Notes: generated by a model not told the origin, from the letters alone. Shown: positions 32,565-44,364, counted from the stretch's first letter. The stretch is 64,000 bases of DNA from Codonopsis lanceolata (GCA_013146195.2 CM028377.1:67305501-67369500); one strand, 5' to 3'. Numbers and translations: made by a program.

Positions 32565-34232
32565 CTAGAGTTCTAAGGTGATTGTAGTCGGGAGGGACAC
32601 TGTTAGGGTTTCAAAAGGTGTCTTAAGTTTTAGAACAGAACTGGGAAGTCTGTTTATGAGGTAGGTGGCTGTTAAGAGACAATCACCCCAGAATCTTTTT
32701 GGAAGATTTGCTTGGAACCTTAAGGCTCTAGCCAGTTCTAGAAGATGCCTGTGCTTCCTCTCAGCTCTTCCATTTTGCTGAGGGGTGTCAACACAAGTAC
32801 ACTGATGTAGGAGCCCTAGTGAAGCCAATAGATTTCCAACTCCATCATTAAGAAACTCAGTACCATTGTCAGTTCTGAGATGTTTAACATCTGTTTTGAA
32901 TTGGTTTTTGACCATATTAAAGAAGAATTGGAGGGTTTGATGTACTTGATTTTTGGCTTTTAGGAGGAAGGTCCATGTGACCCTGGAAAAGTCATCTACT
33001 ATAGTGAGGAAGGATGTATGGCCATCATAGGTGGCTTTTCTGTAGGGACCCCAAACATCACAGTGAATTAGGTCAAAGGGATTGGTGTTGTGAGAGTCAC
33101 TTAAGGGAAATGGCTGTCTGGTCTGTCTAGATAGATGGCAAATTTCACAGTGAACATTGGGAATAGAATTAGATTGCATATTAAGAGAACTAATGTGTTT
33201 TATTGATTGTACAGGAGCATGTCCTAATCTAATATGCCACAAGTATAGTTTGTTGATAGGTTTGTTGATAGAGAAAGTATTACTATGTTTACATAGGTCT
33301 GGATCAAAGTGTTTCTTGCATTCAGAGTATGCAGTTTGCCTATGACTGCTGGAGTCTGTGGACAACAGTTTGTAGAGGCCTCCATCAATTCTACCAATCC
33401 TCCTGAATGTTTTTTGAGAGAGGTCCTGAATGAAGCATGATGAAGCAGAGAAGGTTAAGCATATATTGTTATCAGTTATTAGTTTGTTTCCAGAAATCAG
33501 GTTACATTGAAATTCAGGAGCTAGATAGACATCTTTAAGGATAATATTACCTGCTAGAATGACAGTGCCTTTGTGAGTGATTGAGCAGGACTTACCATTG
33601 GGCAAGTGTATTATAGTGCTAACAATTGTGGGACTGGTAAGGCATTCAAAGGAAGTGGTGATATGGTGGCTTGCACCAGTGTCAATGATCCAGTCAAGAT
33701 GAGATGGCTTTGTGTAGGCAAGACAAGAGACTATAAAACTCTGATTAAAGTTACCTGACATATGTTCTTCCGGAGTATCCATTTGAGCAGCTACAGAGTT
33801 GATGTTCTTGGGGTTATTCAGAATTGACATGAGTTGTTGGAGTTGTCCAGGGGTGAAGCAGTCTGCATTGTTGTTTTGTTCATCCCTTTTCTTGCTTCCA
33901 GATGTTTCTTTGACAGTTGAGTATTTGCATTGTTGATAGATGAGTTGATCTTGGTCTTTGCCTTGTTTCTTGGCATCTTGCTTGGGTCGGGTTTGTGCCA
34001 AGAGAGGATGCCATTCGAAAGCCTGTATAAAGAAGCATTTGTCCTTTTGGTGAGTGTCACCATGACAATGGTCCTGAAGCAGTTTCCCTTTATTTGAGGG
34101 CATTTGAGGAGATCTTTGCGGATCTTGGCTTGTTGAACTGTTGGAGACAATCCTTCCCATAAGAGCGAGATGATATGCTTTCAAAATTTGTGGAATTACT
34201 TTGTAATCTTTGCCCTCTTCTTGAATAAGCAT
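32565..34232 (-). CDS. Copia-A gag C-terminus, protease and integrase (555-aa open frame)
   Basis: The long frame holds the aspartic protease motif IDTGASHH, then the GAG-pre-integrase HHCC zinc-binding region (WHIRLGHAP...CEICHLSRQTRQ), then the integrase core. The core has HCDVWGPY, LRTDNGTEF and PQQNGRAERKHRH, giving the D-D-E residues. The reading then breaks before the RT at 31929. Upstream, 34440-34631 and 34710-34895 carry gag-like pieces, so gag is frameshifted too. Protease matures the polyprotein and integrase inserts the cDNA; those roles are family knowledge. Confidence 0.9.
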   Translation of the reverse strand: MLIQEEGKDYKVIPQILKAYHLALMGRIVSNSSTSQDPQRSPQMPSNKGKLLQDHCHGDTHQKDKCFFIQAFEWHPLLAQTRPKQDAKKQGKDQDQLIYQQCKYSTVKETSGSKKRDEQNNNADCFTPGQLQQLMSILNNPKNINSVAAQMDTPEEHMSGNFNQSFIVSCLAYTKPSHLDWIIDTGASHHITTSFECLTSPTIVSTIIHLPNGKSCSITHKGTVILAGNIILKDVYLAPEFQCNLISGNKLITDNNICLTFSASSCFIQDLSQKTFRRIGRIDGGLYKLLSTDSSSHRQTAYSECKKHFDPDLCKHSNTFSINKPINKLYLWHIRLGHAPVQSIKHISSLNMQSNSIPNVHCEICHLSRQTRQPFPLSDSHNTNPFDLIHCDVWGPYRKATYDGHTSFLTIVDDFSRVTWTFLLKAKNQVHQTLQFFFNMVKNQFKTDVKHLRTDNGTEFLNDGVGNLLASLGLLHQCTCVDTPQQNGRAERKHRHLLELARALRFQANLPKRFWGDCLLTATYLINRLPSSVLKLKTPFETLTVSLPTTITLEL

Positions 34233-35052
34233 TGAGGCGCCTTGACAACGGTGGGAGAGGATGCATTCTAAGAATCGTCTCTCACATCGTGTATCTCTCG
34301 AGAGAGCCCCATAAGGAAGTGTGTTAGTTTTGTAACATTGTCATGTTCTTCTTGAACATTGATTGCACCACATATGCGACCACATGTACACTTTGGTTTG
34401 TGAAGAAGGCTTGCAAATTCATCCCATAGGCCTTTGAATTTAGTGTAGTAGGCATTGATGGTTAGGTCTCCACGAGTGCATAATATGATGTTTTTCGGAT
34501 GCGGAAGATCTTTGGGGCATCACTTTGTGTGAATCGGTCATGATGTCATCCCATATTTCATGTGCGGTTGAGAGATACACGATACTTTGTCGATCTACGA
34601 GTTGTGAGTTTAGTAGCCAAGAAATGACCATCTTTGTTACATCTTTCCCATGAACTAATGTACTTGGAAGGAGGACAGGTTTTTGTTCAATCCCTTTACC
34701 ATGTCTAGTTTATTCTTTGCGAGAGAGGCGGTTGTGATGGAGATTTTCCATTGGTTGAAGTTTGTGTTGGTTAGGGTTTCGATTACTGAGGGTCATCGGG
34801 GTGATCATTGGGATGAAGGTAAAGGGGTGACGAGTGAGTTGAAGGGTAGATTCGAGGGAGATCATAGTCATCGGTGCAAGTGCTAGAAGCGCCATCCTTT
34901 ATGGCTTTGGTGTCGATTTTGGTAGTGGGGTCGTCATTGTGAAAGGGAAAGAGCAAGATTCGGATTGAGGAGGAGAGGGTTAAGAAAGTTACCAGTGTGA
35001 AGCTTGATCAGATGGAGGGGATTGAGACTGATTGCTAATCCGGGATTGATTA
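34233..35052 (-). pseudogene. Copia-A gag remnant
   Basis: A broken gag: 34631-34440 matches the plant Copia gag pattern (SWLLNS...VYLSTAHEIWDD), and 34895-34710 looks like the N-terminal part in another frame. No full frame from the leader survives. Confidence 0.6.
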
Positions 35053-35065
35053 GCGCTCGATACCA

Positions 35066-35388
35066 TGAGAGATTGAGTGAAATCTTGACAACATTGATCA
35101 ATTTTGATCAAGAAGTAATATGAAAGTTTTATTGTATTTCTTGCTTAATCCAAATTGTAATGCGACTGCTGTATAAATACAGAAGAGGGAAGGGAGATAG
35201 AAATAACAGCCTAACTGAAATAACAGACACTTTACACCCGCTACCCTTATAGATCTAGGAATGACACTCGCTACCCCTCTAGCTTATGTACGTTTCGAGA
35301 CGGTACATCGAGACCCCGAGATTTACAACTTCATGCTAGCGATCATGTTTCTTTGCACATACATTTGCTTGGATTCTTTATGTCAACA
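35066..35388 (-). repeat. Copia-A 5' LTR
   Basis: TG...CA ends, adjacent to the primer-binding site. A TATA-like GTATTTATAC lies near 35175 on the minus strand. Confidence 0.92.
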
Positions 35389-35393
35389 ATAAT

Positions 35394-37199
35394 TTCTCGG
35401 GTTGTTTTGTTGTTATTTTCTTGAATTATGCTAGTTAGTTTAAAAATTGGGTTTTTGTTTGATTAGTGGGATGTCCAGATCAGTTTGTGATGATAAAAGT
35501 ATGAACTTTACTTGTACTGATTTCTGTTTGGTTGGTAAGAAGATGTGCATAAAAGGAAACATACTATTCATGTCAATTGTTTAATTCGTCTGCAACAATT
35601 TTACTGACTCAATTATTTATCAGAATCATACAACTTTCTAAATTAGAGTAATTTAGTTTACTCGTTAAACACTTTGGGATGGATTGTTATAACAACTTTG
35701 AACTTGCTATGTTGAGGTGTTTTGATGCAAGAGAATTCTTTATGATACATTCTTTAAAATGTATTACACCTCATCCCTAAAAAAAAGTTTAAATCTTTTC
35801 TTTTTAGGTCGTTCCAAAAAAATATTCACTTTTTAAAACTTTTCCTTTTAAAAAAATTACTTTTATCATGGTTTCACATAGGTATACTTTAAAGAATACA
35901 TGTTATCTTAGTATTTAATAATTTATAATAAACAAGACATTTTTAAGAATGGAGATAGTAGTGTTTGATACTAATTCTAGAAAATAGTGGCCCATAACCC
36001 TTTTTTTTTGTTAGAAGTAGCAACCTACTTTGATTGTAAAACTAGTCTGAGAGGTAAAACAGGTGTTGGTTTTGTTCTGCAGAAACCACTTCATTGGTAG
36101 AGTTGTCTTTTGGGTTGTACCCATGATTTTCTTTCTTTCAAGAAGACAAGAATCAAGAATAATCAATCAGTTGTCTATTACAGTACAATTTTGAAATTTG
36201 AAACATGAAGAAAAAAAATAGGAAAAATGATATACCGGTAAACTATTTTCCCCTTGTATAATAACCAGGAATTCGACTTAAAAAATATACCCTGATTGTA
36301 ATGATTGAGATATCCTTGTAAGCTTATTAACAGAATGTACAAATTTTCTGGTTTCTGGTTAGTCTCAACCTTTGCCAATGTATCAGTTTGTGCCTTTTGA
36401 ATTCAATGTATCAGTTTATTTGCAGTTTGTTTGCAGTTTGTTCAAATCAAATTAAGACTCGCATAGATTTTCGATTTTGTGTTTTTTAGTTCAATGTATC
36501 AGTTTGTGCTTAATACTCACAATATGCTTAGTTCAATGTATCAGTTTCTTTAAATCAAATTAAGACTCGCATAGATTTTCGATTTTGTGCTGGCAGTTAT
36601 CCAAAGGTTCTGGTTTAGGTTCATCAGCAGGTAAATTTGTTTCTTCAGGAGCTGTAAATAAAAAAATACAGGTCCCAAGAAAATAATAATGTTACTTGGA
36701 CATAAACACACTTACTAAGAAACTTGTGTGTTTTGATACGTGAAAACTGAAACCAAGTTAGGTCAATCCATACTCTTTGCTTTATATCGTAATGTACTCG
36801 AGAGGACAAAGCTTGTATAATTAATCTAAGGAATGATTCTATTTTAGCTAAGCACTTGACTAACTCCTAGTGATGACAATTAGCCTCCTTTTATGTTCAA
36901 CGAAGGCGGCCAAAAGTGATGAAAGCTTGCTACGACAATTCCTATGACATGCTTCAAAAATATTATCCTGATGGGAAATTATTTAGGTTATACTTGGCTC
37001 TCCTCGGTATTATATACATCAGGTCTTTGCATGGTTGATGTACTCAAGCTTATATAATGTATAAGCTTATGTGTTGTGAATATGATTTGTATTTTAGGGT
37101 GAGTCAACGTAATTCTCGCAAATCGTAAGCAACCTTCGAGTTCCCACGACAGGTGGAAGGACTTCACACGCTAATATTCGAGAAGAGGTAAGCTACATA
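35394..37199. other. CACTA-2 interior, no gene called
   Basis: A/T-rich. A 40-bp phrase (CAAATTAAGACTCGCATAG...) is repeated at about 36447 and 36550, next to repeated CAATGTATCAGTTT words. Around 36900-37010 a short open stretch (...KACYDNSYDMLQKYYPDG...) may be a captured exon, unrecognised. Confidence 0.4.
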
Positions 37200-37361
37200 A
37201 CTAAAATGCTTGTTGGGGTGCCCTCGCTTGATGGGTGTGCACCATTGTTTTGTTGTTGTACTCAAATGCTTTGTTGGGGTGCCCTCGCTTGATGGGTGTG
37301 CACCATTGTTTTGTTGTTATACGTAAATGCTTTGTTGGGGTGCCCTCGTTTGATGGATGTT
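37200..37361. repeat. 61-bp tandem repeat, about 2.6 copies
   Basis: The unit begins AAATGCTTTGTTGGGGTGCC and contains CTCGCTTGATGGGTGTGCAC. The first two copies are almost identical; the third is cut short. Confidence 0.85.
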
Positions 37362-37805
37362 ATAAGGTTGATTAATGGTTATAAAGTTAATTAAATTAGG
37401 CCTTATATTTGTTTTTCATGCACTCATACTTTAGGCCTCAATTTAGGTAGAGATGACTACATTCATTCATATATCTCCTTAATTTTAGTAAAAATCTAAA
37501 AATGAACACTCATCTTGATACAAGTACATATTTTCCTTCCACACTACGACTAAGTAGATTCCATTTGGTGTTATTTTTACCTAAATGTTACTACATCCTA
37601 ATTAAAATTGTAATTTTGTCTCATGCAACTCTAGCCCATATACCAATATTAAAATTGTAACAATGAGATAGTAGCTCAATCTACTAGAGTGGTTGTTGGA
37701 TTGTCAAGACTCAAGTTCTTGATATAAGTACCCATAGCAGGCTTTCCAATACACTAAGCATCTTCCACCGACTTCGGTATCCTTATATTTTCCAACAAAA
37801 CACAT

Positions 37806-38570
37806 ATGGATTCCCCCTGCCTTTTATGCTTCTGCTTGCCATTTTATTCCTTCTCTCTTCCTATAACAAAGCAAAAATCTTTATGTCGTCCGTCACTCTA
37901 AGCATCGTCACGCGACAAAGTGGCCTTAATCTCCATCACCTTGTAACTAGACCCGAGTTAATTATTTGCAACAATTCCAACCATCAAGTGGTCCTGCTTG
38001 ACCTTTCTGGGCTGCAAACAACCGGTTCCATTAGCCCTCATATAGGCAATCTCTCCTCAATCACATCAACTTCAACTTCAAAAAAACAGATTCACAGGAA
38101 AACTTCCCAATTCACTAAAAAAACCTTATTCAACTAAGGGTTCTCAACATGAGCTTCAATAGCCTCACAGGCATTATACCAGCAAATATAAGCCAATGCA
38201 TGGAGCTTACACTTAGAGTCATTGACTTGATGCAAAATGAAATTTTGGAGAAATTCCCAATTCCATTGGTATTGCAAGAGCTTGCGAGGAGTTGCTCATT
38301 GCCAATAATTATTTCTCGAGCGAATTCCAAATTCTTTGGGTAAAGTAAAAGCGTTGGCAACTCTTGATCTCTCTTCAAATCAGCTTTCTGGCCCAATCCC
38401 TTTTGAGCTACAAAGCATGATCCCCCTGCAATCTTTGAATATGTCTTTCAATGATCTTCATGGTGTAGTTCCTAGTAATGCTGTGTTCACAAATCTCACT
38501 AACATGATATATAGATATCGAGAGAATGCATATAATAATAGCGATCTGGCGATGTTTCAATTTGCGTAGT
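37806..38570 (+). pseudogene. LRR receptor-like kinase fragment (subfamily XII type), broken
   Basis: Pieces in different frames match a plant LRR-RLK ectodomain. They are a hydrophobic start, NHQVVLLDLSGLQTTGSISP and IGNLSS (37970-38060), NMSFNSLTGIIPANISQC (38146-38200), then LATLDLSSNQLSGPIP and LQSLNMSFNDLHGVVPSN (38354-38490). The LRR array is much shorter than usual, several frameshifts occur, and the transmembrane and kinase parts are absent. Intact relatives act as plasma-membrane pattern-recognition receptors. Lying inside CACTA-2, it is best read as a captured gene fragment. Confidence 0.75.
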
Positions 38571-39409
38571 AAACCTATGTTTTTTGTTTTTCTTACTTGA
38601 ACACAAGTTCGAGATCCTAGCAAGAATTGGTCTTTCAAGAATAATAGCTTAATGAACAGGGCCGAATGGATAAGCGAAGTTGAAAATTTTTATAAATATC
38701 TCGACGGAGTATCTAAGGAAATAACAGTAAGGACAGTGAGAGCCATCTAAGTATTTGGCTATTTGCATGAGACTTTTACCTTGACTTCTTGACAAGACTT
38801 GCTTTACAGTTTATATCCTCCAAAATTCCTTCCTTTCTCAATATCTGTGCCTATATTCGCAAAGGTTCTTCTATTAGTTCTTCTATTAGTTATTCTATTG
38901 GATGCACACGGAATAACATCATTGTCTCCTCATGTGGATACAAATGGCTCTGGATCTAGTGTAGGACAGGTAGATCTAGTACCCTTAATTTATAGTGTAG
39001 ATCTCTTGAGGTAGCTCTTTTTTTTCTTTTCTTTTTTTGGCGTTATTTATACTAATTATATAATTTTTGTTGTAGGCTCGGACCAACTCACCGATGGACG
39101 ACTTGAGCTAGCTATTTCAATGATGACGAAGTGATCTCTATTTCAATAGACACTTTTGTATAAGAAAGATACTTATTAAAACTTTAGTTTTTGAAGGGTA
39201 GTTGATCTACATACAATCTTTTTTTTATTGTACTTTTATGTAATTTTGAATGTTTTTTATGTTATGCTTTTGACTAATTCGGTACCAATTAGAAACTTAT
39301 CTATATAATTAGTTTATGTTATGATTTCAATTCATTTCTATAAAATGTAATTGTTTTCCATTTGATAATTAGCATATATTTGACTCCAACAAATGGTGGT
39401 CATCTCATA
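38571..39409. other. CACTA-2 interior before the right subterminal array
   Basis: No gene supported. A frame at 38799-39014 encodes a very hydrophobic leucine-rich segment followed by a short polar tail and is unrecognised. Confidence 0.4.
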
Positions 39410-40004
39410 TTAAAACAGTATCAAATACAAAAATAATTGGTCACAAATTGTATTTGGGAGGGCATCAACCGTGTCAAATACTATGTGGGGAGGCCAAACA
39501 CAACAGTCCCAAATACTATTTGGGAGGGCAAAAAAACCGTGCCAATAACTTTTTGGGAGGGCAACTGAACCGTCCCTAATACTATTTGGGAAGGCAACCA
39601 AAATCGTGCCAATTACTATTTGGGAGGGCAACCCAACTGTGCCAAAAAAATATTTGGGACGGAATCAAAACCGTGCCTAATTATACTATTTGGGAGGGCA
39701 GATAAACTGTGCCAAATACTATTTGGCACGGTTCAACAAAACCGTCCCAAATGCAAGTATTGAGCACGGTTTAACAAAAACCGTCCCAAATGCACGCTAA
39801 CTGGCACCACCCTATCAAACCGTCCCCTTTGCCGTCCCAAATAGTATTTGGGACGGTTTTGAGCCGAGACAAATGTATTTGACACCCTCGTATTTAGGAA
39901 GGAGCCAAAATCGTCCCAAAACCGTGCCAAATACTATTTGGGACGGTTTTGGCAGTATTTGGCACGGTTTTTTGCCTTCCCAAATACCCCATTTTCTTGT
40001 AGTG
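39410..40004 (-). repeat. CACTA-2 right terminus with dense subterminal array
   Basis: More than a dozen units of the (CC)AAATACTATTTGGGA(G/C)GG type, in both orientations, end at TTCTTGTAGTG. Many units are self-complementary (CCAAATACTATTTGG). The right array is longer and denser than the left one at 22394-22640. Confidence 0.85.
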
Positions 40005-40007
40005 GAT
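40005..40007 (+). repeat. CACTA target duplication (GAT), right copy
   Basis: GAT follows the terminus here, and its partner is GAT on the minus strand at 3362-3360. In the intact 3' LTR the site reads CACTGAGTGATTTACTTC once. Confidence 0.85.
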
Positions 40008-40540
40008 TTACTTCATATTCTTTAAAAATCAGTTAGTTTATCTCACGAGTTTGATTGTTATTCAATAATACTCCATAAACACCGGTCTTTTGTTGTACAC
40101 TGATCCATTAGAGATCACTTAGATTTTTAATAAAATTAGTGCACTTCAAAAATCCAAGTTTGACCAACTTGGTAGTGGACGTAGCAGTTTTACTGTGAAC
40201 CACTTCAATTTCGCTGTCAGTCATTTCATCATCTCTTACAAACTAAGCTAACACTTAAGAAGTCTTGATCTACTTAAGTGTCAGCCAGTTACTTACATAA
40301 ATTGTTTATTTAAATTGTTTTGATAAATTGTTCTTCAGTTCCTTCTTTGTATTCAATGATCTATCTTTAAAAGGAAATTTTTCTTAACCTTTGTGTCAGC
40401 TTCTTCAAAACATCAATCAGCTGACTGACAAAATTACCTTTTCCGCTGCAAACTTTTAAATCTTTCCAAATCGATCCTTAAAGTTTTTTAAAAGACTATT
40501 CACCCCCATCTAGCCTTGTTAGTTGCCAACTGGACTTACA
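40008..40540 (+). mobile_element. Copia-B 5' LTR, second half
   Basis: It aligns with the later part of the 3' LTR from about 51291 to 51896 and ends ...GGACTTACA. Relative to the 3' LTR it lacks about 75 bases of CAGCTGACACA-type repeats. The first half is at 3360-3847 on the other strand. Confidence 0.92.
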
Positions 40541-40609
40541 ATTGGTATCAGAGCCTAACTTTTTGAAAAATTATTATTTTTCCAAGTTTAACAACTTGAA
40601 AGCTCGATC

Positions 40610-41699
40610 ATGGTAACCATAAAAGCTTTTCAATCAAACAATGTTACTCAAGTACCCATTTTTGATGAAGATCACTTTGATATTTGGAAAGAAAGAATTA
40701 TAAGATATATGAACAATATAGATAAACGATTAATGGAATGTGTAAGAGGTGGTCCTATGCAACCAATGAAAATCAATACTAAAGTTTGGTAAATCTTCTA
40801 TTGCAGATGATGATACCATAAATCCTCTTGCTCATGCTATTGAAGAATACGTCCTCAAACCTCAATCAGAGTGGACTGAGTAAGATAAAATTACTGACGG
40901 ACTGGATTCTAAAGTTGTACACATTCTATCAAGTGCTGTTCTTGATGAAAACTACAAACAAATATATGACTGTGTTACTGCCAAAGAAATTTGGGAGGCT
41001 CTTGTTGAATACGTCGAAGGACACCAAAACACTAAGGGCAACAAACTCTATGACTGTATACAAGAGTTTGATGCCTTAAAAAAGGACCCAAAAGAATTAT
41101 TGAAGAATGCTTATGATAGATTTCTCGAGGTAAGTAATAGATGTTCTTCTCTTGGTAAAGTTTATAGCATGAAAGATTTGAATATGCATTTTCTTAGTAG
41201 CTTGGGAAGTAGATGGTATGTTAAGGTCACTGTCATAAGGGAAGCAAGAGATTTGAACAAAACTCATATACGTAGTCTTGTAGCAAGTCAAAAAATTTAT
41301 GAAAAAGATGTCCTCAAAACTCAAGAAATTGAATTTTTTTTTAAAGGTATCTCTCTGCAAGCTGAAGAAGAGACACCTAAAACTTCTACATCTCTGTTAG
41401 ATGATGACTTTGATGAAGATGAATTTGCTGCTTTTGCTAGACAATTTAGAAAGTTTAAATCTTTTAAAAGGAACTTTCAAAAACCTTCTGCGGGTTTTCA
41501 AAAATCTTCCTCAAATTTTCAAAAACCTTCCTCAAGCTTTCAAAGACCTTCTTCTTCAAACTTTCAAAAGCCTTACTTCAAAGGAAATGAAGACAAAGAT
41601 GAGAAAGAAAAGTTGTTGTGTTTCAACTGTAGAAAACCTGGTCATTTTGCCTCAAACTGTCCTTTTACAAAAAATGAGTATTACAAAAGAGCTCTCTGA
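40610..41699 (+). pseudogene. Copia-B gag, broken
   Basis: The ATG at 40610 opens the Sirevirus-type gag start (FDEDHFDIWKERIIRYMNN). A stop occurs at 40790, a second piece is 40828-41079, and 41100-41699 is a clean 199-codon stretch with Phe-Gln-Lys-Pro-Ser repeats and a CCHC zinc knuckle (CFNCRKPGHFASNC). Gag would form the particle and bind RNA. At least two frame changes and a stop prevent expression as one protein. Confidence 0.85.
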
Positions 41700-43019
41700 A
41701 ATTTTGAAAAACAAAAGGGTTTGGTTGCTGAAGATCAAAATCTTGCAACATGGATTGAGACAGATTTTGAAGATGAATTTGCTGATTTTGTGCAAGAAGC
41801 AAATCTGTGTCTTGCTGCAGAATCAGCTATGTATGATTCAGAAAATGACTTTCCTAGTCCAAAATATTAAAATGAGTCTGATAATGAGCTGCCAAGCTCA
41901 CCTATTAAAACCCCAAGCTGACAAAGGTCATCAAACCTGACCAGTTTGTGGTTAAGAAAATAGGAAATGGTTTTTATGGACAAGGAATCATAAGTCAGCC
42001 ATAAAGAAAAATCAAGTCAACCTCTCCAAGGACTGCTAACATCAAAATAAGCAGTATGTCAAAAAGGTAGGAAGAGAAGGCTACTGACACAAGTGTTGAT
42101 GATCTACTTGAACAAATACAAGAAATGTATTCCAAGTTTGAAACACTTAAAAGAATTCATGTTTCTTTATCTGGTGATTTCAAAAGAATTTTTGATGAAA
42201 ACTGTGAGCTTCAAAAGATTAATGAGCTTTACAAAGTACAACAAAAAGAATTGATGCAACTTAAAAGCATCAATGAAAAACATGAGATTCAAGCAAAAAT
42301 CTCAAATGCCCAGATTGCTTACCTTGTAGAAAGGAATCTTCGACTGACCAATGTTGTTGATACTTACTCAAAGTCAAAAGCTGCTGTTGAAATCATCATC
42401 AGCCAACAGAAAAATCATGAAGACAACATGGTCTTGGATATTCAAAAGATGATGAAAACTGTGAAATCAGACAGTCAAATGGTGAACCTAAGATTCTGCT
42501 AAAAAAGGATAATGGATTAGCTTATAATGTTGTACCTTTCAAATATCCAAAAAACTTGAATCAGGTTAAGAAGTCCATTAACAAAAAGGATAAGCTATCC
42601 AATGACAGTTGTCAGTCTTCTGGCTATAAGCCTCAAAAATTGTCAGCTAATGCAACAACCTATAAGTGTCGGCCAACTGACAACTGTCAGCCAGCTGACA
42701 AAAGATGAGGAGTCAGAAGAAAGACAATTGACAAGTTCAAGCCAATCAATTTTGTTGTTGCTAAGACTTTTAAGCTAAGTCAAAATGAATCAAAGAATTC
42801 ACCTTCAATGACTGATAAATCTAGTTATCACAAATGCAATATTTGCTTTACTTTTGGTCATCAGTCTCATGAATGCCTGTTCAGATTTAAACCTACTGAC
42901 AAAGTCAAGATGCCTAATTTTAGGCAAGTTTGGCTACCAAAGAAAACTAACCCTTTGGACCCAAAAGTATAAAGGGTACCATGATTTAAATATTCGTATT
43001 TCAGGTATGCTTAATAGCA
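41700..43019 (+). pseudogene. Copia-B gag-pol linker with coiled coil and second CCHC knuckle
   Basis: 42125-42502 encodes a Lys/Glu/Leu-rich helix predicted by eye to be coiled coil. At 42835-42876 a second knuckle, CNICFTFGHQSHEC (C-X2-C-X4-H-X4-C), is in a short frame that ends at 42970. Stops interrupt it elsewhere. Confidence 0.6.
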
Positions 43020-44364
43020 GAAGATCAATCAACTGACATATGGATATTAGACAGTGGATGCTCGAGACACATGACCGGGTCAGCTGAACTCCTTACTAAC
43101 ATTATCCCAGCCAAAGGACCTTTTGTCATTTTTGGAGACAACTCAAATGGAAAGACCATAGGTTATGGATCCATTATCAGAGGATCTATAAAAATTGAAA
43201 ATGTCTCTTTAGTACAAGGTTTGAAACATAATCTTCTAAGCAATTCACAATTCTGTAATAAATGTATAAGCTGCTCTTTCTCTTCTACTCATTGTTTTAT
43301 CAAAAACAACATCACAAATGAAGTTTTACTTACAGGTTCTAGAAAAAGAAATGTTTTTGCTATTGATTTACTTGCTTTAAATCACAATACTCAAATATGT
43401 TTAGTAGCAAATAATACTTCAAAAACTTCATGGCTTTGGCATAAAAGACTTTCACATTTGAATTTTAAATATCTTTCAAAACTCTCAAAAGGAGACTTAG
43501 TGAAAGGTCTGTCATCTATAAACTTTCCTTCTGACAAAAAATATGATGCTTGCATTTTAAGAAAAATAACAAAAGCCTCTTTCAAACCCAAACCATGTCT
43601 TTCAACCAAAAGAATTCTTGAACTACTTCATATGGATATATTTGGTCCCATTACAACTGCAAGTTTGGAGAGGAAATAGATATACTCTGGTAGTTGTAGA
43701 TGATTACTCTAGGTACACATGGGTTAAAATGATGCAATCCAAAGATGAAACATATGGCATTCTTACTACCTTGCTCATAAATCTTCAAACTCAAAAAGAA
43801 TGTGAAATCATAAGTGTGAGATAAGATAATGGTACTAAATTCAAGAACCTTGGCATGGATACATACTGTGATGATCATGGCATTGATCATAATTTTTCAG
43901 CTGTCAGAACTCCTCAGCAAAATGGTGTAGCTGAAAGGAAGAGCATGACACTAATTGAAGCAGGTAAAACTATGCTAGCTGAAGCAAAATTGCTAAAGTA
44001 TTTTTGGGCAGAAGCTGTAAATACAACCTGCTTCACTCAAAACAAATCTCTTATAAACAAATTTCATGGAAAGACCCCATACGAATTATGGAGAGGAAGA
44101 ACACCTAACATTGCTTACTTTAAATTTTTTGGGTGCAAATGCTTCATTCACTACAATGGTAGTGACCACAGAGGTAAATTTGATGAAAAAGTTGATGAAG
44201 GTATTTTTGTTGGTTATGCCAAACATAGTAAAGCATATAGAGTTTTTAATAGAAAAACTCAAATAATTGTTGAATCTATGCATATTACTTTTGATGAATT
44301 TAATTTACTTGAGTCTGCTGAGACTCCTGATGTTACTGGTAATTTTGAGATTTTTGAGACATGA
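43020..44364 (+). pseudogene. Copia-B protease and integrase, frameshifted
   Basis: Protease motif ILDSGCSRHMTG is at about 43045. The HHCC region (LWHKRLSHLNFKYLSKL...CILRKITKASF) has Leu-Arg where the second Cys pair is expected. The integrase core is split over frames: LLHMDIFGPI (43620), YTLVVVDDYSRYTWV (43680), then from 43855 to 44364 with PQQNGVAERK and the downstream IN domain. A TAA at 43822 lies beside the second catalytic Asp region. Confidence 0.85.

Larger units (their letters stand above)
30122..35388 (-). mobile_element. Copia-A: complete Ty1/Copia retrotransposon, 5.27 kb
   Basis: It is bounded by LTRs of 321 and 323 bp (30122-30442 and 35066-35388) with TG...CA ends, and by a perfect 5-bp target duplication ATAAT (30117-30121 and 35389-35393). 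It is transcribed on the minus strand. The primer-binding site TGGTATCGAGCGC (35053-35065) adjoins the 5' LTR, and a polypurine tract (TTGAGGGGGA on the minus strand) adjoins the 3' LTR near 30443-30455. Domain order protease, integrase, RT, RNase H is Copia type. The coding frame is broken in several places. It inserted into the CACTA-2 interior. Confidence 0.93.
22394..40004 (+). mobile_element. CACTA-2: CACTA (EnSpm/CMC) element, 17.6 kb, non-autonomous and chimeric
   Basis: Left end CACTACAAGAAAAAAGG and right end ATTTTCTTGTAGTG form the CACTA terminal inverted repeats, each backed by ATTTGGGA(C/G)GG subterminal units. The left flank is TCC and the right flank is GAT, so the ends come from different insertions: GAT pairs with ATC at 3360-3362, next to CACTA-1. 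About 12.3 kb remains after subtracting the nested Copia-A. Its contents are a short exon-like block, organelle-like DNA, another exon-like block and an LRR-kinase pseudogene. No transposase domain was found, so it would depend on a relative for mobility. Confidence 0.85.

Noticed and set aside
37190..37361. CRISPR-like array
   Set aside because: The repeats are contiguous 61-bp tandem units without unique spacers, in a plant transposon.
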